Shown here: positions 1 to 9,373 of the stretch, piece after piece
Layout of the letters: the number at the start of each line of letters is the position of its first letter
Position numbering within the stretch: position 1 is the first letter of the stretch
NCBI RefSeq assembly: GCF_001949145.1
Contig: NW_019091761.1
Coordinates: forward strand, 76,931 to 96,480
Length of the DNA stretch: 19,550 nt
Source: Acanthaster planci
Taxonomy: Eukaryota > Echinodermata > Asteroidea > Valvatida > Acanthasteridae
Reading direction: 5' to 3'
Program-made: the position numbers and the translations under genes
The notes under the pieces: generated by a model
Told to the model about the DNA's origin: nothing
The model's database searches: none
Seen by the model: the letters and a program-made list of their open reading frames with translations, nothing else

Positions 1-75
1 TAAAACCTTCCGGCTTAAACCTTCCAACTTTAGACTTCCAACTTCAACTTCCGACTTCCAACTTCCTACCCTCCG
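1..75. repeat. Degenerate pyrimidine-rich minisatellite
   Basis: The edge of the window is an irregular array of CTTCCAACTT / CTTCCGACTT units with no clean period. It may continue outside the window. It sits in sequence that would be downstream intron of the minus-strand discoidin gene. Confidence 0.6.
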
Positions 76-629
76 TCATAATAATCTCCTGTCTTAAGAC
101 GCCATAACTCCTAGTATCTACAATTGCTCTATGCTCCAATCGTCATTATTATTCCATGAATAAAGGAAGTGTATTTGTACAAAGGGACGAAATTACATTC
201 CTGCTGCACCAATCATAATTTCATTGTCAAGGTAGCTGTAGTTGGCTACAAATAATAATAATAATATTAATAATAAATACAGCGGATTATGAAGCAATGT
301 AAGGATTTCCCAACAACTGAAATTTTTGCAGTGTCACTAAAAATGGAAATCAATTTTATAAAGCTATTAGTACGCCATTTTAATGTAAAATTCTGTATGC
401 ATTCAGTTCACGTTGCAGATGTATATTTTTATCCTAAACACCGCCCCCTATATAGCGTTTAAGGTGTAGCCCCCACCCCCCCCGGATTTTCATATTTTCA
501 TGGCCAGGCAAGTCATCCCCACTCCACCTTTTCCCGTCCCCCAATTTCAAGCAGAGATTTACCCCCCTGGATTAAACTGAGACGATTATGACTTCAAGTT
601 AGCTTGGGTAGGATCCACTAAACACCTAC
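76..629. other. Intronic sequence with microsatellite and C-run
   Basis: No exon is visible on either strand. The stretch holds an (AAT)n microsatellite at 250-277 and a C-rich run at 470-483. I looked on the minus strand for the continuation of the discoidin domain and did not find it, so this is probably intron. Confidence 0.5.
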
Positions 630-749
630 CAGTGTGAGAGAATGTATCGAGGTTTTGGTCCACGGCAAGCTCGGCGTCGAGGGGGTCAGCATCATGGACA
701 GAACTCTGGGTCGTTGTGACTGCACTGCCTTGCAAATCGAGAGATAATC
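630..749 (-). CDS. Internal exon: N-terminal part of a discoidin (F5/8 type C / fucolectin-like) domain
   Basis: On the minus strand a 120-base exon lies between an acceptor (ATACACAG, ending at 750) and a donor (CTG|GTAGGTG, GT at 629-628). It is phase 1 on both sides, as usual for shuffled extracellular modules. Its 39 complete codons include VTTTQSSVHDAD and then ELAVDQNLDTFSHT. The QSS...AVDxNxxTxSHT pattern is typical of the start of F5/8 C or fucolectin-type domains, which are calcium-associated, often glycan-binding, beta-sandwich modules of secreted and surface proteins. The rest of the domain (normally a WWxVDLG segment) is not found in 1-629, so the gene must continue off the left edge. 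Joined in phase to the signal-peptide exon at 4139-4076, it would start a secreted or membrane protein. Full architecture and ligand cannot be told from here. The plus strand of the exon is also open, but that reading shows no family pattern. Confidence 0.75.
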
Positions 750-2757
750 CTGTGTATCAAAATGTGGTTTGATATAGAAATATGCAGTTAAAAGCCTTCA
801 CTTCATCAACACTTTAGCCTGCTATGATCACAATACCATGCAACGAGTACCCCTTCATCATTTAGTAATGGAAGGATTTTGCTAGTTATTGCATAGAATA
901 TTCAGTCCACGAGGGCTATCCTTAAATACAAGTGGCTAAACCTAACCTATCAATACATGTGGCTAAAACTACCCCCTACTACTTGGTCACCATAATATAC
1001 GCAGTGATAATTCGCATGGATTGACATCATATAGGTTTTGCCGACCAACTATTACAAGTTGTGCAAATTAAGGTAATGTCCATTCGAATTCTTGTAAACT
1101 GACTTTTTTCAGCATTCAAATATCAAAAGGACTAATTGGTTTCGTTTTTTAAGTACTAATGTGCTGTGTCAATTCAAATAGAGGCCTCCTTTAGACAATA
1201 CAGATTCATTGAATCCTTGGGAAGCGGCTAAATAAGAACTCAATGTTTCCAAAACCAGGGAAAACTCCATTCAACCAGGAAACACTTCCAACGTATTGCT
1301 TTATTTGAATCTGTTGGGGGGTTTTGGCATAACATTATTTCTGATTTGAATTTGCGAAACTTTATATTTGGGGGCAGGGGGGACGAAAGACCAGTAAATG
1401 AATGCATTTGGTGACAAGGACAATTATTTTCATTTTTATATTTTTATTACAGCTGTTACCTATCATTGGTATGTACTCCTGATCGGTGTTTACATTATCA
1501 ATGTGGACTTTCCAGGCAAGAGAAGTAGAACAGACATATGGATAAATGTACAAGGAAACATGGACAAATTTTGTTTTCACGATAAAACGACAACCAGCCG
1601 TTGTCTTAGGCATATGTTTTCTGGTTTGCATTTGCATACATATAGCTAAGCGACTCTCTGTATATATATTGTGGTTATGAATAGTATACAACGAAAAACA
1701 AAATAACAAACGTAAAGGCATTCTCACGTATTAAAAGGATTTTTCTCAGACATTATTGAGGTTAGAGTAAGGTGCGCAACAACTACTTAATTACGTAGTT
1801 CCACAACGCTTTAAGTTTGACAGAGATTAACTTAAGATAATGCAAAACTTACACACTCAAAATTCTAGTTATCTGTGGTTCAATGAATCTAAAATCGATT
1901 CCAAAAGTGTGTAAAGTTTCTGAGGGCGATTGGGAAAATGCCCACGAACAAAAAGTTTGACTGGAGTGCATCATATTTGGACAAAACGAAAAAGAATCAC
2001 CAAAGAGAAATGGCCAGGACCTAAAATATGACAGTGCCATGGTATGGGTTTCTGGGGTGTTAAAACATCATGTCCCATATTAAGCAGTCACAGATTATTT
2101 TGTTTCACCGCTATCTTGAATTCGTTGCAATTTTTTCCTCACTTGAACGTCTCAAATTTAATCAAAAAGACGAGTATGTCATTCTGCAGCTGCGCAGAAC
2201 GTTGTGCGACGCACATGGATGTACTGATTACACTATGCCAGTCGCAGGTGACTAGTTTAAAGTAATTCAATTTAGTCTTAGCAAATTTTAAGGAAAATCT
2301 TCATGCCCGTATTTTAACGTGTAGAGAGTTATTACGTTTTGGAACTCGTATGAAAACGCGAAATTCGACCGTCGACAAAAAATGCACAGCTTGTGTAATT
2401 GATGGTATTATGCAAAAACATTATATTTAGCTAGTAAACACATTTTTTGTGCTATCAGTTTTTAAACATACATGTATTTTTTTTTTTAAATTGTGTTTAA
2501 AACTGAAACACACTCTTTAGACCGTATTACCAGTTGGCAGCTCCAGGTTTACAGTTTGAACAGCGAATTTTTTAAACTGAACATTGTTTTCCCAGAATAA
2601 CATCATTGCAACAGCGCCCTCACAACCCTGGAAAAGTGTGGCTACGATAAATGTTTTTCAAGTACACATTTCGATACACATGTACACGTCATTACAGGTG
2701 GATTAAAAAGTGTAGAAAATCTTCACAGAAAGTGCGTCTTTGAAAATTTACACAAAA
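750..2757. other. Long AT-rich intron-like stretch of the minus-strand gene
   Basis: I see no exon I can defend. The longest open frames (1362-1727 minus, 121 codons; 1398-1649 plus, 83 codons) overlap each other on opposite strands, have no domain signature and look like chance. A 61-codon plus frame at 2070-2255 starts with ATG and is followed by a donor-like GCAG|GTGACT, but has no other support. The stretch from 2270 to 2757 contains T- and A-rich runs only. Confidence 0.4.
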
Positions 2758-2758
2758 A

Positions 2759-3830
2759 GTGTGTTTAAAAACATTCATAACATGGGCAGTTCTCCAAACA
2801 AGAGAAAAACCCTACAATTCGACAAAATGGTTCAACAAGTGTCTTCTGGAGAAACTTGATAACAGGCATGCTATTATGCACTGCAGTCCAATGCAAACAG
2901 CTCGGGGAATAGAGTATTACTTCATGACTAAACTGAACCAGGTCAAAAGTACTAAATTCTTGGTTGTTAATATTGAAGAGAATCTCACCTGGAGCAAACA
3001 TATCGACGTTTTATGTACAGAAATCTCCAAAAATATTGGCGTTAAGAATAGAATAACATTTTTTTTACCGGAAATTGTACGCTTGACTTTGTATAATACC
3101 CTCATTCTTTTCTTCTTAATTCTTTCCTGGGGTATTCGACCTCTCAACGCAACAGGCTGTTTCTTTTTCAGAAGAAAGTCGTCCGAACAATATCAAAAAC
3201 AGATTATCTAACACACTCAGGGTCGTTATTTAGGAAACATGGAATACTTAAAATATAAGACCTTTTCAATTTGAACTTTGGTAAATTCATGTTAAGTACA
3301 AACATGGTTTGTAACCTTGCTATTTCAGTGACTGTTTTTATAACTCTTTCTTCTGTACATTCTCTTGTAACTAAAAGTGTATCTAAGGCCTTATAAGGGC
3401 AACTTTTGTGTCAATTACAACTGTACGTCTGTTTCCAAAAACAGTCTTATCTCACGTTGTCTGTCCTTTTGTAACAACCTTATCACAGATCTGACAAGAC
3501 TCTCAACGCTAAATGCATTTACTAGGAAACTCAAAACTTGTATTATTAGCTTGTATAAAGACAATCAGATCATGTAATCTAGCCAACCTACTTCCATTCT
3601 TTAAAGGTCTTGTCTCAACAGCTAGCACATCTGTCCTTAACTGTAGTCTGTCCTGTCAGTGGATTATATTATATATCGCATGTCTTCTGTCTCATGTTTC
3701 TTGTCCAGTCTGAACCATTGTTCGTGAAAATAGGGAAAGCCAAAAGCACAGTGCTTCTTTTTCCCCCTACATGTTGGTAATAATTTAGACTATGTATAAT
3801 TGTTAAAATTAAAATACAGCAGTTCCCAAT
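2759..3830 (+). mobile_element. Decayed LINE: C-terminal reverse transcriptase region and 3' UTR
   Basis: The translation at about 2935-3110 contains QVKSTKFL, then ENLTWSKHID, ISKNIGV and LTLYNTLIL. This is the conserved segment downstream of the catalytic motif in non-LTR reverse transcriptases of the CR1/L2/Rex/jockey group. The match shifts frame near 3175 and continues (KKVVRTIS, then DYLTHSGSLFRKHGIL) to an in-frame stop at 3256-3258. The usual C-terminal end of ORF2 (LSTLNAFTRKLKTCIISLY) reappears at about 3500-3575. A 3' UTR follows with a stem-loop at 3733-3765: outer arms GGGAAA/TTTCCC, inner palindrome AAGCACAGTGCTT. The endonuclease and the catalytic part of the reverse transcriptase are missing, so the copy is 5'-truncated and dead. 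It lies antisense inside the large intron of the minus-strand gene. Both ends are approximate. Confidence 0.8.
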
Positions 3831-4075
3831 ATTGTTGTAACAAAATGCACTATGCACGTATGATTTTGATGTACGTGTACCTGGGATTCCATTTGTTGCC
3901 AACATGCAATAAATGTACTGCTAACACTTTAAACAGTTTAAGAAATAGGCCGTGTGTGTATTCAGCAAAAAGGAGCAAAAGCCACGAACACGGAACCTGA
4001 AACACAAATTGGTCGTGCCAGCCTCGCCTGTAGTTCCTGGTTTTATTTCAACATTACTTATTACTGTTACCTTAC
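3831..4075. other. Non-coding stretch between LINE remnant and signal-peptide exon
   Basis: This is the intron side of the donor at 4075-4074 on the minus strand. No coding signature or repeat is recognised beyond the open continuation of the signal-peptide frame to about 3921, which the strong donor argues against using. Confidence 0.4.
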
Positions 4076-4139
4076 CCATTTGCAGAATGGAGACGACAAA
4101 CAGGACCATTGACAGGCCCAGATGATCCCAGAACACCAT
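4076..4139 (-). CDS. First coding exon: signal peptide of a secreted or surface protein
   Basis: Read on the minus strand, an ATG at 4139-4137 opens 21 codons that form a typical secretory signal. A short polar start (MVFWDH) is followed by a hydrophobic core (LGLSMVLFVVSILQM). The exon stops one base into the next codon at a strong donor, G|GTAAGG, with the GT at 4075-4074. An in-frame TAG lies five codons upstream (about 4154-4152), so this ATG is the first possible start, and a G at -3 and at +4 gives good start context. The phase-1 exit matches the phase-1 entry of the discoidin exon at 749-630, and I infer that they belong to one gene. The signal peptide is seen in the sequence. The linkage across about 3.3 kb is inferred, and an undetected exon between them is possible. 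The plus strand is also open here, but that reading has no recognisable product. Confidence 0.6.
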
Positions 4140-5263
4140 TGCTCGGTCGTACTAAGTGTGATAAATCAGTTTCGTTGATATCATTCCTGAGAAAATGAAG
4201 GAGAAATTTTCCAGCATTCAATAGCTGTGTTTAACTATACATGGGTTAATATACATGCAACGGCTAGTGTCTGTTCCTAACCTTGGACGACCTTGCCTTC
4301 TCGCATCCGTGGATAAATTGAATGAACAACCGCACGTGACTCGAACAACGGGCATACATCATGTGGTAAAACTTAGACCCGGAAAACCCGAAGATTTTTA
4401 CAGACATTTTTATTCACAGTGCTTCCTTGTGTAGAATAACTACATGTATATTTACATGTTGATTCAACCCCTATTATCTCATCTCTGTAACGATGTTTGT
4501 AATGGAAGAGATGTGTCTGTGTATATGCCAAATGTTGTGCGGTTTTGTTCCTTGCCCACGTAACTAAACCTTTCAATGATGTCGAGTTCTGTAATGAATT
4601 AATCCAGAGTGGGTAGAACGAGCTTTCGATGGAAAACGTAATAACAGAGCTTTTGAAACCCTTCACGTTGTGCGGCCTGCCGAATGGAGAATTTATACGG
4701 AGCCAGCTTGTCACGTCCAAGAAATTTTGGAAGGATAATTCCTAACTGAATCTATTTCACGAAACACTCAAGTCAGAATTTCATCTTTGCGTTCTTCAAG
4801 CAAATATCGCAAGAAGGTCACATGGATATGTGTTCAAAACGAATTTGATCAACAACCTTTCACTTCCGGCAATGTCGTTCCTAAGTCTCCTTGTTTGTGA
4901 ACGTTTGTTTTCATTTCATGCACTAACGTGAGAAAGAGATTGCATGAGAGCCATGCTAGAGGGTGCAAGTTTCTTAAGTAGGGCTCCTCTGGCCAGGACT
5001 GTACTTAGCTGGTTCACAAATGACTATGAAATGCACGCGTTACGGTCGCGTTGCTACCAGCAAATTGAACTCTTCCGACCAGCATAGCCCTTTGCAACAA
5101 TCGAGGGTGTGCTTCAGTCTGCCACATGCAGATCTTCTCATTAGATGTTAGACTTGACTTAAGAATTTTCATTAAACGTACGTGCAAGTTAATTGCTTAA
5201 TGAAACCCTGGTATCAACGGCGCGGGGATTGAAATGGACAGATATCACCAAATATGGTCATAA
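4140..5263. other. Upstream region of the minus-strand gene; no supported gene
   Basis: This should contain the promoter and any 5' UTR exon of the minus-strand gene, but I see no clear core promoter. A 115-codon minus frame (4720-4373) begins at a TTG, has no domain signature, and the opposite strand is open for about 45 codons over 4600-4740. I do not call it a gene. Moderately GC-rich patches near 4980-5130 have only short open frames. Confidence 0.35.
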
Positions 5264-5650
5264 CCCAGTGGGCACACGACTTTTTGTGGTCGTTATGTGG
5301 TCGTGTGTCGTAAAGTGATCGTGACAAAAAAAAAAAAAAAACAAAAAAACGACGTCTTAAAGACGTCTTTTATCCACCGTTAGAAACATTGCTTCAGCAA
5401 CCATGACCACAAAAAACATGACCTCTTTATGACCTCGTTTTGCAGTCGTTATCAAATCGTCGGTACCACACATACAGTGAAAGGAGAAAACGACGTCTTA
5501 ACGACGTCTTTTTTCCTCTAGTATCTGAAATATTGTCTTCAACAAGCAATACGTGAAACACACGACGTCTTTACGACGTCATTTTAGAGTTGTTATCAAA
5601 TCGTCAACGTACAGCAGAAAAAGAAAAAAAAAACATCTAGATAACCTTAT
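5264..5650. repeat. Modular repeat with GACGTC palindromes and A-rich tracts
   Basis: It starts with CCCAGTGGGCACACGAC (5264-5280), then GTCGT-rich sequence and a 16-base A run (5326-5341). Three related blocks follow: a perfect palindrome GACGTCTTAAAGACGTC at 5351-5367, ACGACGTCTTAACGACGTCTT at 5490-5510, and ACGACGTCTTTACGACGTC at 5562-5580. A second shared piece, GTTATCAAATCGTC, occurs at about 5448-5461 and at 5592-5605. Spacings are irregular (about 140 and 71 bases between blocks), so it is a diverged modular array and not a simple tandem repeat. The opening CCCAGTGGGCACAC resembles the edge of an interspersed repeat family, but no matching far end is visible. Confidence 0.65.
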
Positions 5651-6879
5651 AAAGATTTTGCACGGTGGCTTTTAGTTTGTCTTGGATTGAGTGCTGGTTC
5701 TCACTCGGTTTTACTGCGAAAGGTCAAGTTCCGCCAGAACAATAGCATAAAATGTATTGCCAAATCCCGCCAGCGGCCGCAGGTGACTGCTCTGTTTGCC
5801 TCATCTATTCGTCATGAGGGATGTGTGAGATAGCAATAGTGCGAATGTCCATTTTACAGGGAAATTTTAACACAAGAGGAATCGCGGATGTGCAACAGTA
5901 CACATGCTTGTCATTATGATTGTTTGCAGTGGAACTGACCCTTAACCTTCTCCTTTGATTTAAAACAACAGGACATTAAAATACCCCTACATTTAGAATG
6001 AGCGAGGCTATTTGCATTCATTGCCTGCATGGTCGCAAGCAACGGATGGCTTAAAGCGTGCGCACTGCGTTACTATAGTGGCTCTGGCTTAGTCTTAGCT
6101 GGTTCCAATCCTTTCGAGGAGACTCTGAGCATGCCGACTGGAACCAGCGATGGCACAGACTGAGGTCATGTCCAAAAATCAAAACGGGCTTCCAGAACTA
6201 CGGTTAGGTCTGTGGACTTTGGCGTCTACACGTATTTCCAATGGAGTAAAGACCTTCAGGTCAGGGAACCAGACTACTTCTTACTTTCGTCAATGCTTTG
6301 AATTGAAGTGAGTCCGAGTACGAGTATCGCTGCAAGCAGCTTGTCCGTTAAACGAAGAGGACAGGTTTGGCCCTTATTTAAAAGGTAAGTGCTTATGAAA
6401 TGTAGTTTGCCACCTATGGGCGTTGTTGGTAAAGCAGAGGTCAGGCTTAAACGCAATAATTTTAATCCTCAACAGTCGACCAGGTTGGCCACGGTTGTTT
6501 CCTACCTCCATGGGTGGACTACAGACAGTGTTTATTCGTAGTCGTACGTAGACTCTCAGTCGTAGTGCAGTAAGGACCACCTGGGCTAACCACAGTGCCC
6601 ATACTTCAGCGTCAACAATAATGGCAAATACAATCAGCGTCAACAAATCTAATTTATATTATGTTGAGACTAAACTGTGCACATGTATCTGCAGTATTGG
6701 CCACTCGATTTAGAGACAGTTGGTGGCAGAAAAGTCCCTTTTCATTTTCAGTCACATTGAACATGCGCACTTAAGCTGAGACGTGGAGTAAACGATGGTA
6801 AGGGACCGGTTTATTTGCTGCACTATTTAAAAGTAAAATTTAAGACTTTTCTACTAACTAAATATTTGTAATTGATTAT
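5651..6879. other. Non-coding stretch; no supported gene
   Basis: There are GC-richer patches at 6000-6170 and 6180-6400. Short open frames exist on both strands, including a 47-codon ATG frame starting near 6165 and a strong donor-like AAAAG|GTAAGT near 6384. None has a domain signature or a paired acceptor I can defend. A 10-base inverted repeat (GCTGGTTCCA at 6098-6107, TGGAACCAGC at 6139-6148) is present. No continuation of the gypsy pol gene is visible here. Confidence 0.35.
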
Positions 6880-7093
6880 TCCACTGGGCTACAGATTTGT
6901 TTTTTCATTATGTTAATATTACATGTATATTTGCTCTTGTGTGTTTTACATGTTTGTATCTTGACTGTATGTTAGTGTATACGGGAGTCCCTACTCGACA
7001 AGCGCTGCTTTTTGGGGACCCCCATCCACATTGTTTTCTTTGTACTTCTTTTACTGCAATAATTGTGTGGAGAATAAAGTGAATTGAATTGAG
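6880..7093 (+). mobile_element. 3' end of a 5'-truncated LINE
   Basis: The stretch has the look of a CR1/L2-type LINE 3' UTR. There is a T-rich leader, a short GTCCC...GGGAC stem near 6989-7022, a polyadenylation signal AATAAA at 7073-7078, and a terminal TGAATTGAATTGAG tail instead of poly(A). The tail ends exactly where the antisense gypsy protease reading stops resembling its family, so the LINE end abuts the gypsy element. The 5' boundary is uncertain; I see no target-site duplication. No ORF2 sequence is included, so the insertion is a short, dead copy. Confidence 0.7.
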
Positions 7094-7774
7094 CTGTGGC
7101 CGCTTGCCTGGAACACACTCAACCTCCTTTTCACCTACAGGTGTTAAATAACCTGCCATTGTTCCACTTTGTATCACACACTCCCGCTTCCCGGGATTGT
7201 ACACACGAATCGGTAAAACCTCTTGGTCGCCTGACACCACCACCCGAGCCGCAATCATCCCTTTACTTGCGATCTCACTACGATCCACTGGCTCCATTAT
7301 CCCTGGTCCATTCACCGTGTTCCTCCCCGCTACATGTCCTGGCAGAATCGCCTTGTGGCCAGCCGGCACCCGAGTCGTCCTCCCGACGACAACCCTGACG
7401 CAAATATTCGCCCCACGGTCTTCACTGCACTTTACATTCTCCCCGTTGACGGTAAGCTCAAACATCTTGAAATTCAAACTGCCACATGTTGGATACAAGG
7501 AATCCATGCCCAGGATTCCATCCACCGACAGCAAATGCCCAAATGTCGCATACATCGAATACGTCGTCCTCCCCACCTGAAGGTCGATCCAAGCGCTACC
7601 CAACGTCTTGATATGTGAACCATCTGCGTTCTTGATACACGAACCCCCCGAGGCGAGATTTGGCCTTCTCTCTGCCGGTATTTTGTGGAACAATGTTGAC
7701 GACAGAAAGGTATCCATCACCCCGGTGTCCACCAGAAGCCTCACCTGTTGTCCCCGTATTTTCTGCTGGCACAA
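7094..7774 (-). pseudogene. Gypsy-type aspartic protease, cut off at its 3' end
   Basis: The reading begins near 7774 and stays open for about 227 codons to the LINE junction. Near its start it contains the catalytic loop LLVDTG (residues 13-18), followed by a flap region and the second conserved loop DGILGMD (residues 85-91). That arrangement is typical of retropepsins, which cut the Gag-Pol polyprotein in the particle as dimers. The following 130 residues are the spacer leading to reverse transcriptase, which is missing. Past 7093 the frame continues about 60 codons through antisense LINE sequence that is not part of the protein. The protease shares its frame with the gag core upstream, which fits an original single gag-pol frame, but a shifted stretch lies between them (about 7790-7943). 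The protease fold itself looks undamaged. Confidence 0.8.
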
Positions 7775-7942
7775 ACATGCCCCTATTCGCTCTCTCTATT
7801 GGCATTCTGGGTTCTCCGTTCCCTTTGTCATCTAATGGCTGCATGTCTCTCGGCCCTTCGCTGGTTCCAACCTCCCTCGGGCCTCAGGGTAGGCTACCGG
7901 TCGTTTCCCGTCCAGTTCCTCATAGCAGGAGGGTATGTGCAG

Positions 7943-8623
7943 TCACGCGCAAAGTGTCCTCTCGCATCTGAAGCAAACAACGTCCTCCCTAGGTCGTCTC
8001 CTATAACTTGCGCCTATGGGACCTTCAACCTTCCGCAGTTGGGTGTCTCCTTTACCTCTGGCACCATCTCGCACCAAACCGGCCGCTGTGTCATTAGTTT
8101 TCGCATGAGATTTCTGGAGGGGTCCCACTTGTTTCTGCAATTCCTCCACAGCATTGCCCGATTCTACCATCCTATTGAATTTTGAATTCTGGCCACTCCT
8201 CTGTTGCTCCACCTTCAGGAATCCTTCTGTGGCCATTGTCACCCTTGCTGCTTCGTCGAGAGTTTCTGGACGAGCACGGAATGTCCCCTCTCTTATTGCT
8301 GGATCCTCAATCGCATCTGAGAAGTGGCCCTTCGCTAGGCGGTCTCTGTCGTCGTCCCCAAAGTTCGGGTTTACCAACGCTGTCAATTCCCTGATTGACT
8401 CACTCAATTCACTCAAAGCCTCTTTAGGTCCCTGTCGCCTGTAACGAAGCTCCATCTTGTGGTTTTCTGCAAGCTGACCCGGCCCAAATCTGGCCTCAAT
8501 TTTCTCCGTTAAATCCTGGTAGGTCATATCCCTCCTAGACGACAACACCTTGACGGCTGCCCCCTGAAAACCCGCTGCTAAGAAGACTTCAGCCTGCTTG
8601 TCTGTCCAATAGTTGGCCAGATT
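7943..8623 (-). pseudogene. Gypsy gag core (capsid and zinc-knuckle remnant)
   Basis: The frame is open from just after the stop at 8626-8624 down to a stop at 7943. It contains a retrotransposon gag signature: TYQDLTEKIEARFG, then AENHKMELRYRRQG, then a Leu/Arg-rich helical stretch, as in capsid-like domains that package the element RNA. Near the end, CFRC marks the first half of a nucleic-acid-binding zinc knuckle. The second half is recognisable only in another frame, which points to a small deletion inside the knuckle near 7960. Upstream, the same frame continues beyond an in-frame TGA (8626-8624) up to about 8681, where the homology switches from the frame used by the N-terminal part. 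The gene therefore carries at least three separate lesions. Confidence 0.75.
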
Positions 8624-8681
8624 TCACGCTTCAAAATACTGAATGTAGTCTCTCCAAGAAGACTTCCCATTGTACCGATCG

Positions 8682-9296
8682 GGTGTGATTTTTGGTCGTC
8701 TTGTCTGTCCACCTGCCTGCAACTCTCCTTTGATTCAATCCTCGCATCTCGCCTATTTAGGTAAGTTCTGCTACCAGTTGACCTCTCTCCACCTTGAGAC
8801 TTCTCAGCGCTCCCCAATGTGAAATTTATCCCCACAGACCAGCCTTTTGTTGCGTCGACCGTCTGCATAGACACTGAAGTGCTTGCGGGAGTATTGGTAG
8901 GTGCCACTAGCCAAGTCCCCGCAGAGAACTCTGTCCTTGATTCTGGCGTCCACCTGTACCCCTTCGCAAGGGTCGACGATGCCAGGCCCAAACTCCCAAT
9001 AACTCCTACTGTCTCGAAGCGCCGAGGTCCCATCGGCAGCGACTCCTCCTTCATTACCCTTTCAGCACGCAACTGCTTATCTTTCAGTCCTGAGTTGAAA
9101 CCTCTTAACGAGTCCAGTTCCCATTGCAAGTGACTTATTCTTAACTGGAGCTCTGCCTCAAGTCGCTGCTTCCTCTCTGCGTAATCCAAAGCTACTGACG
9201 AGTCCTCCACGACTTGTGGTTGCTCATCAGTCCTTGCTGCACTTCTTATTTCCTTAGCCCTCCATGCTGTCCTGTATAGGTGACGTGCTGTTCCTA
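8682..9296 (-). pseudogene. Gypsy gag N-terminal region (coiled coil)
   Basis: On the minus strand a frame is open from after a TAG at about 9299 and passes into a charged helical stretch (DYAERKQRLEAELQLRISHL) that looks like a coiled coil. A low-complexity Ser/Thr/Gly-rich linker follows, then a basic region (SRTYLNRRDARIESKE). No ATG is present at the expected start, so either the start codon was lost or the true start cannot be recognised. Gag homology leaves this frame near 8681 and continues in the frame of the gag core, showing a one- or two-base indel. The frame used here remains open to 8578 but is out of register after the break. Confidence 0.65.
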
Positions 9297-9373
9297 TCTA
9301 TGTGTACTGTTCTATCTATGTAGTTATTGGCGTTACTTCTGTTCGATGTAGGTTTTGAGATGTGTTCTGTACG

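Noticed and set aside
635-744. Plus-strand open frame of about 40 codons across the discoidin exon
   Set aside because: It shows no family pattern, whereas the minus-strand reading matches the F5/8 C / fucolectin start with proper splice sites.
1362-1727. 121-codon minus frame and overlapping 83-codon plus frame
   Set aside because: No domain, membrane topology or splice support, and they overlap on opposite strands; likely chance in intron.
2070-2255. 61-codon ATG frame with a donor-like end
   Set aside because: Poor start context, no recognisable domain and no partner exon; it lies in the intron of the opposite-strand gene.
4086-4198. Plus-strand terminal exon candidate after an acceptor TACCCATTTGCAG, reading through GPDDPRTPLLGR to a TGA
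   Set aside because: The minus strand of the same bases gives an ATG, a clear signal peptide and a strong donor that is in phase with a recognisable discoidin exon, which is a better explanation.
6165-6312. 47-codon ATG frame and nearby donor-like GTGAGT and GTAAGT sites
   Set aside because: Short frame, weak start context, no paired exon and no family; open frames of this size are expected by chance.
7096-8548. Several plus-strand frames of 70-145 codons between 7096 and 8548
   Set aside because: They are antisense to the gypsy gag and protease, whose protein signatures are clear on the minus strand.
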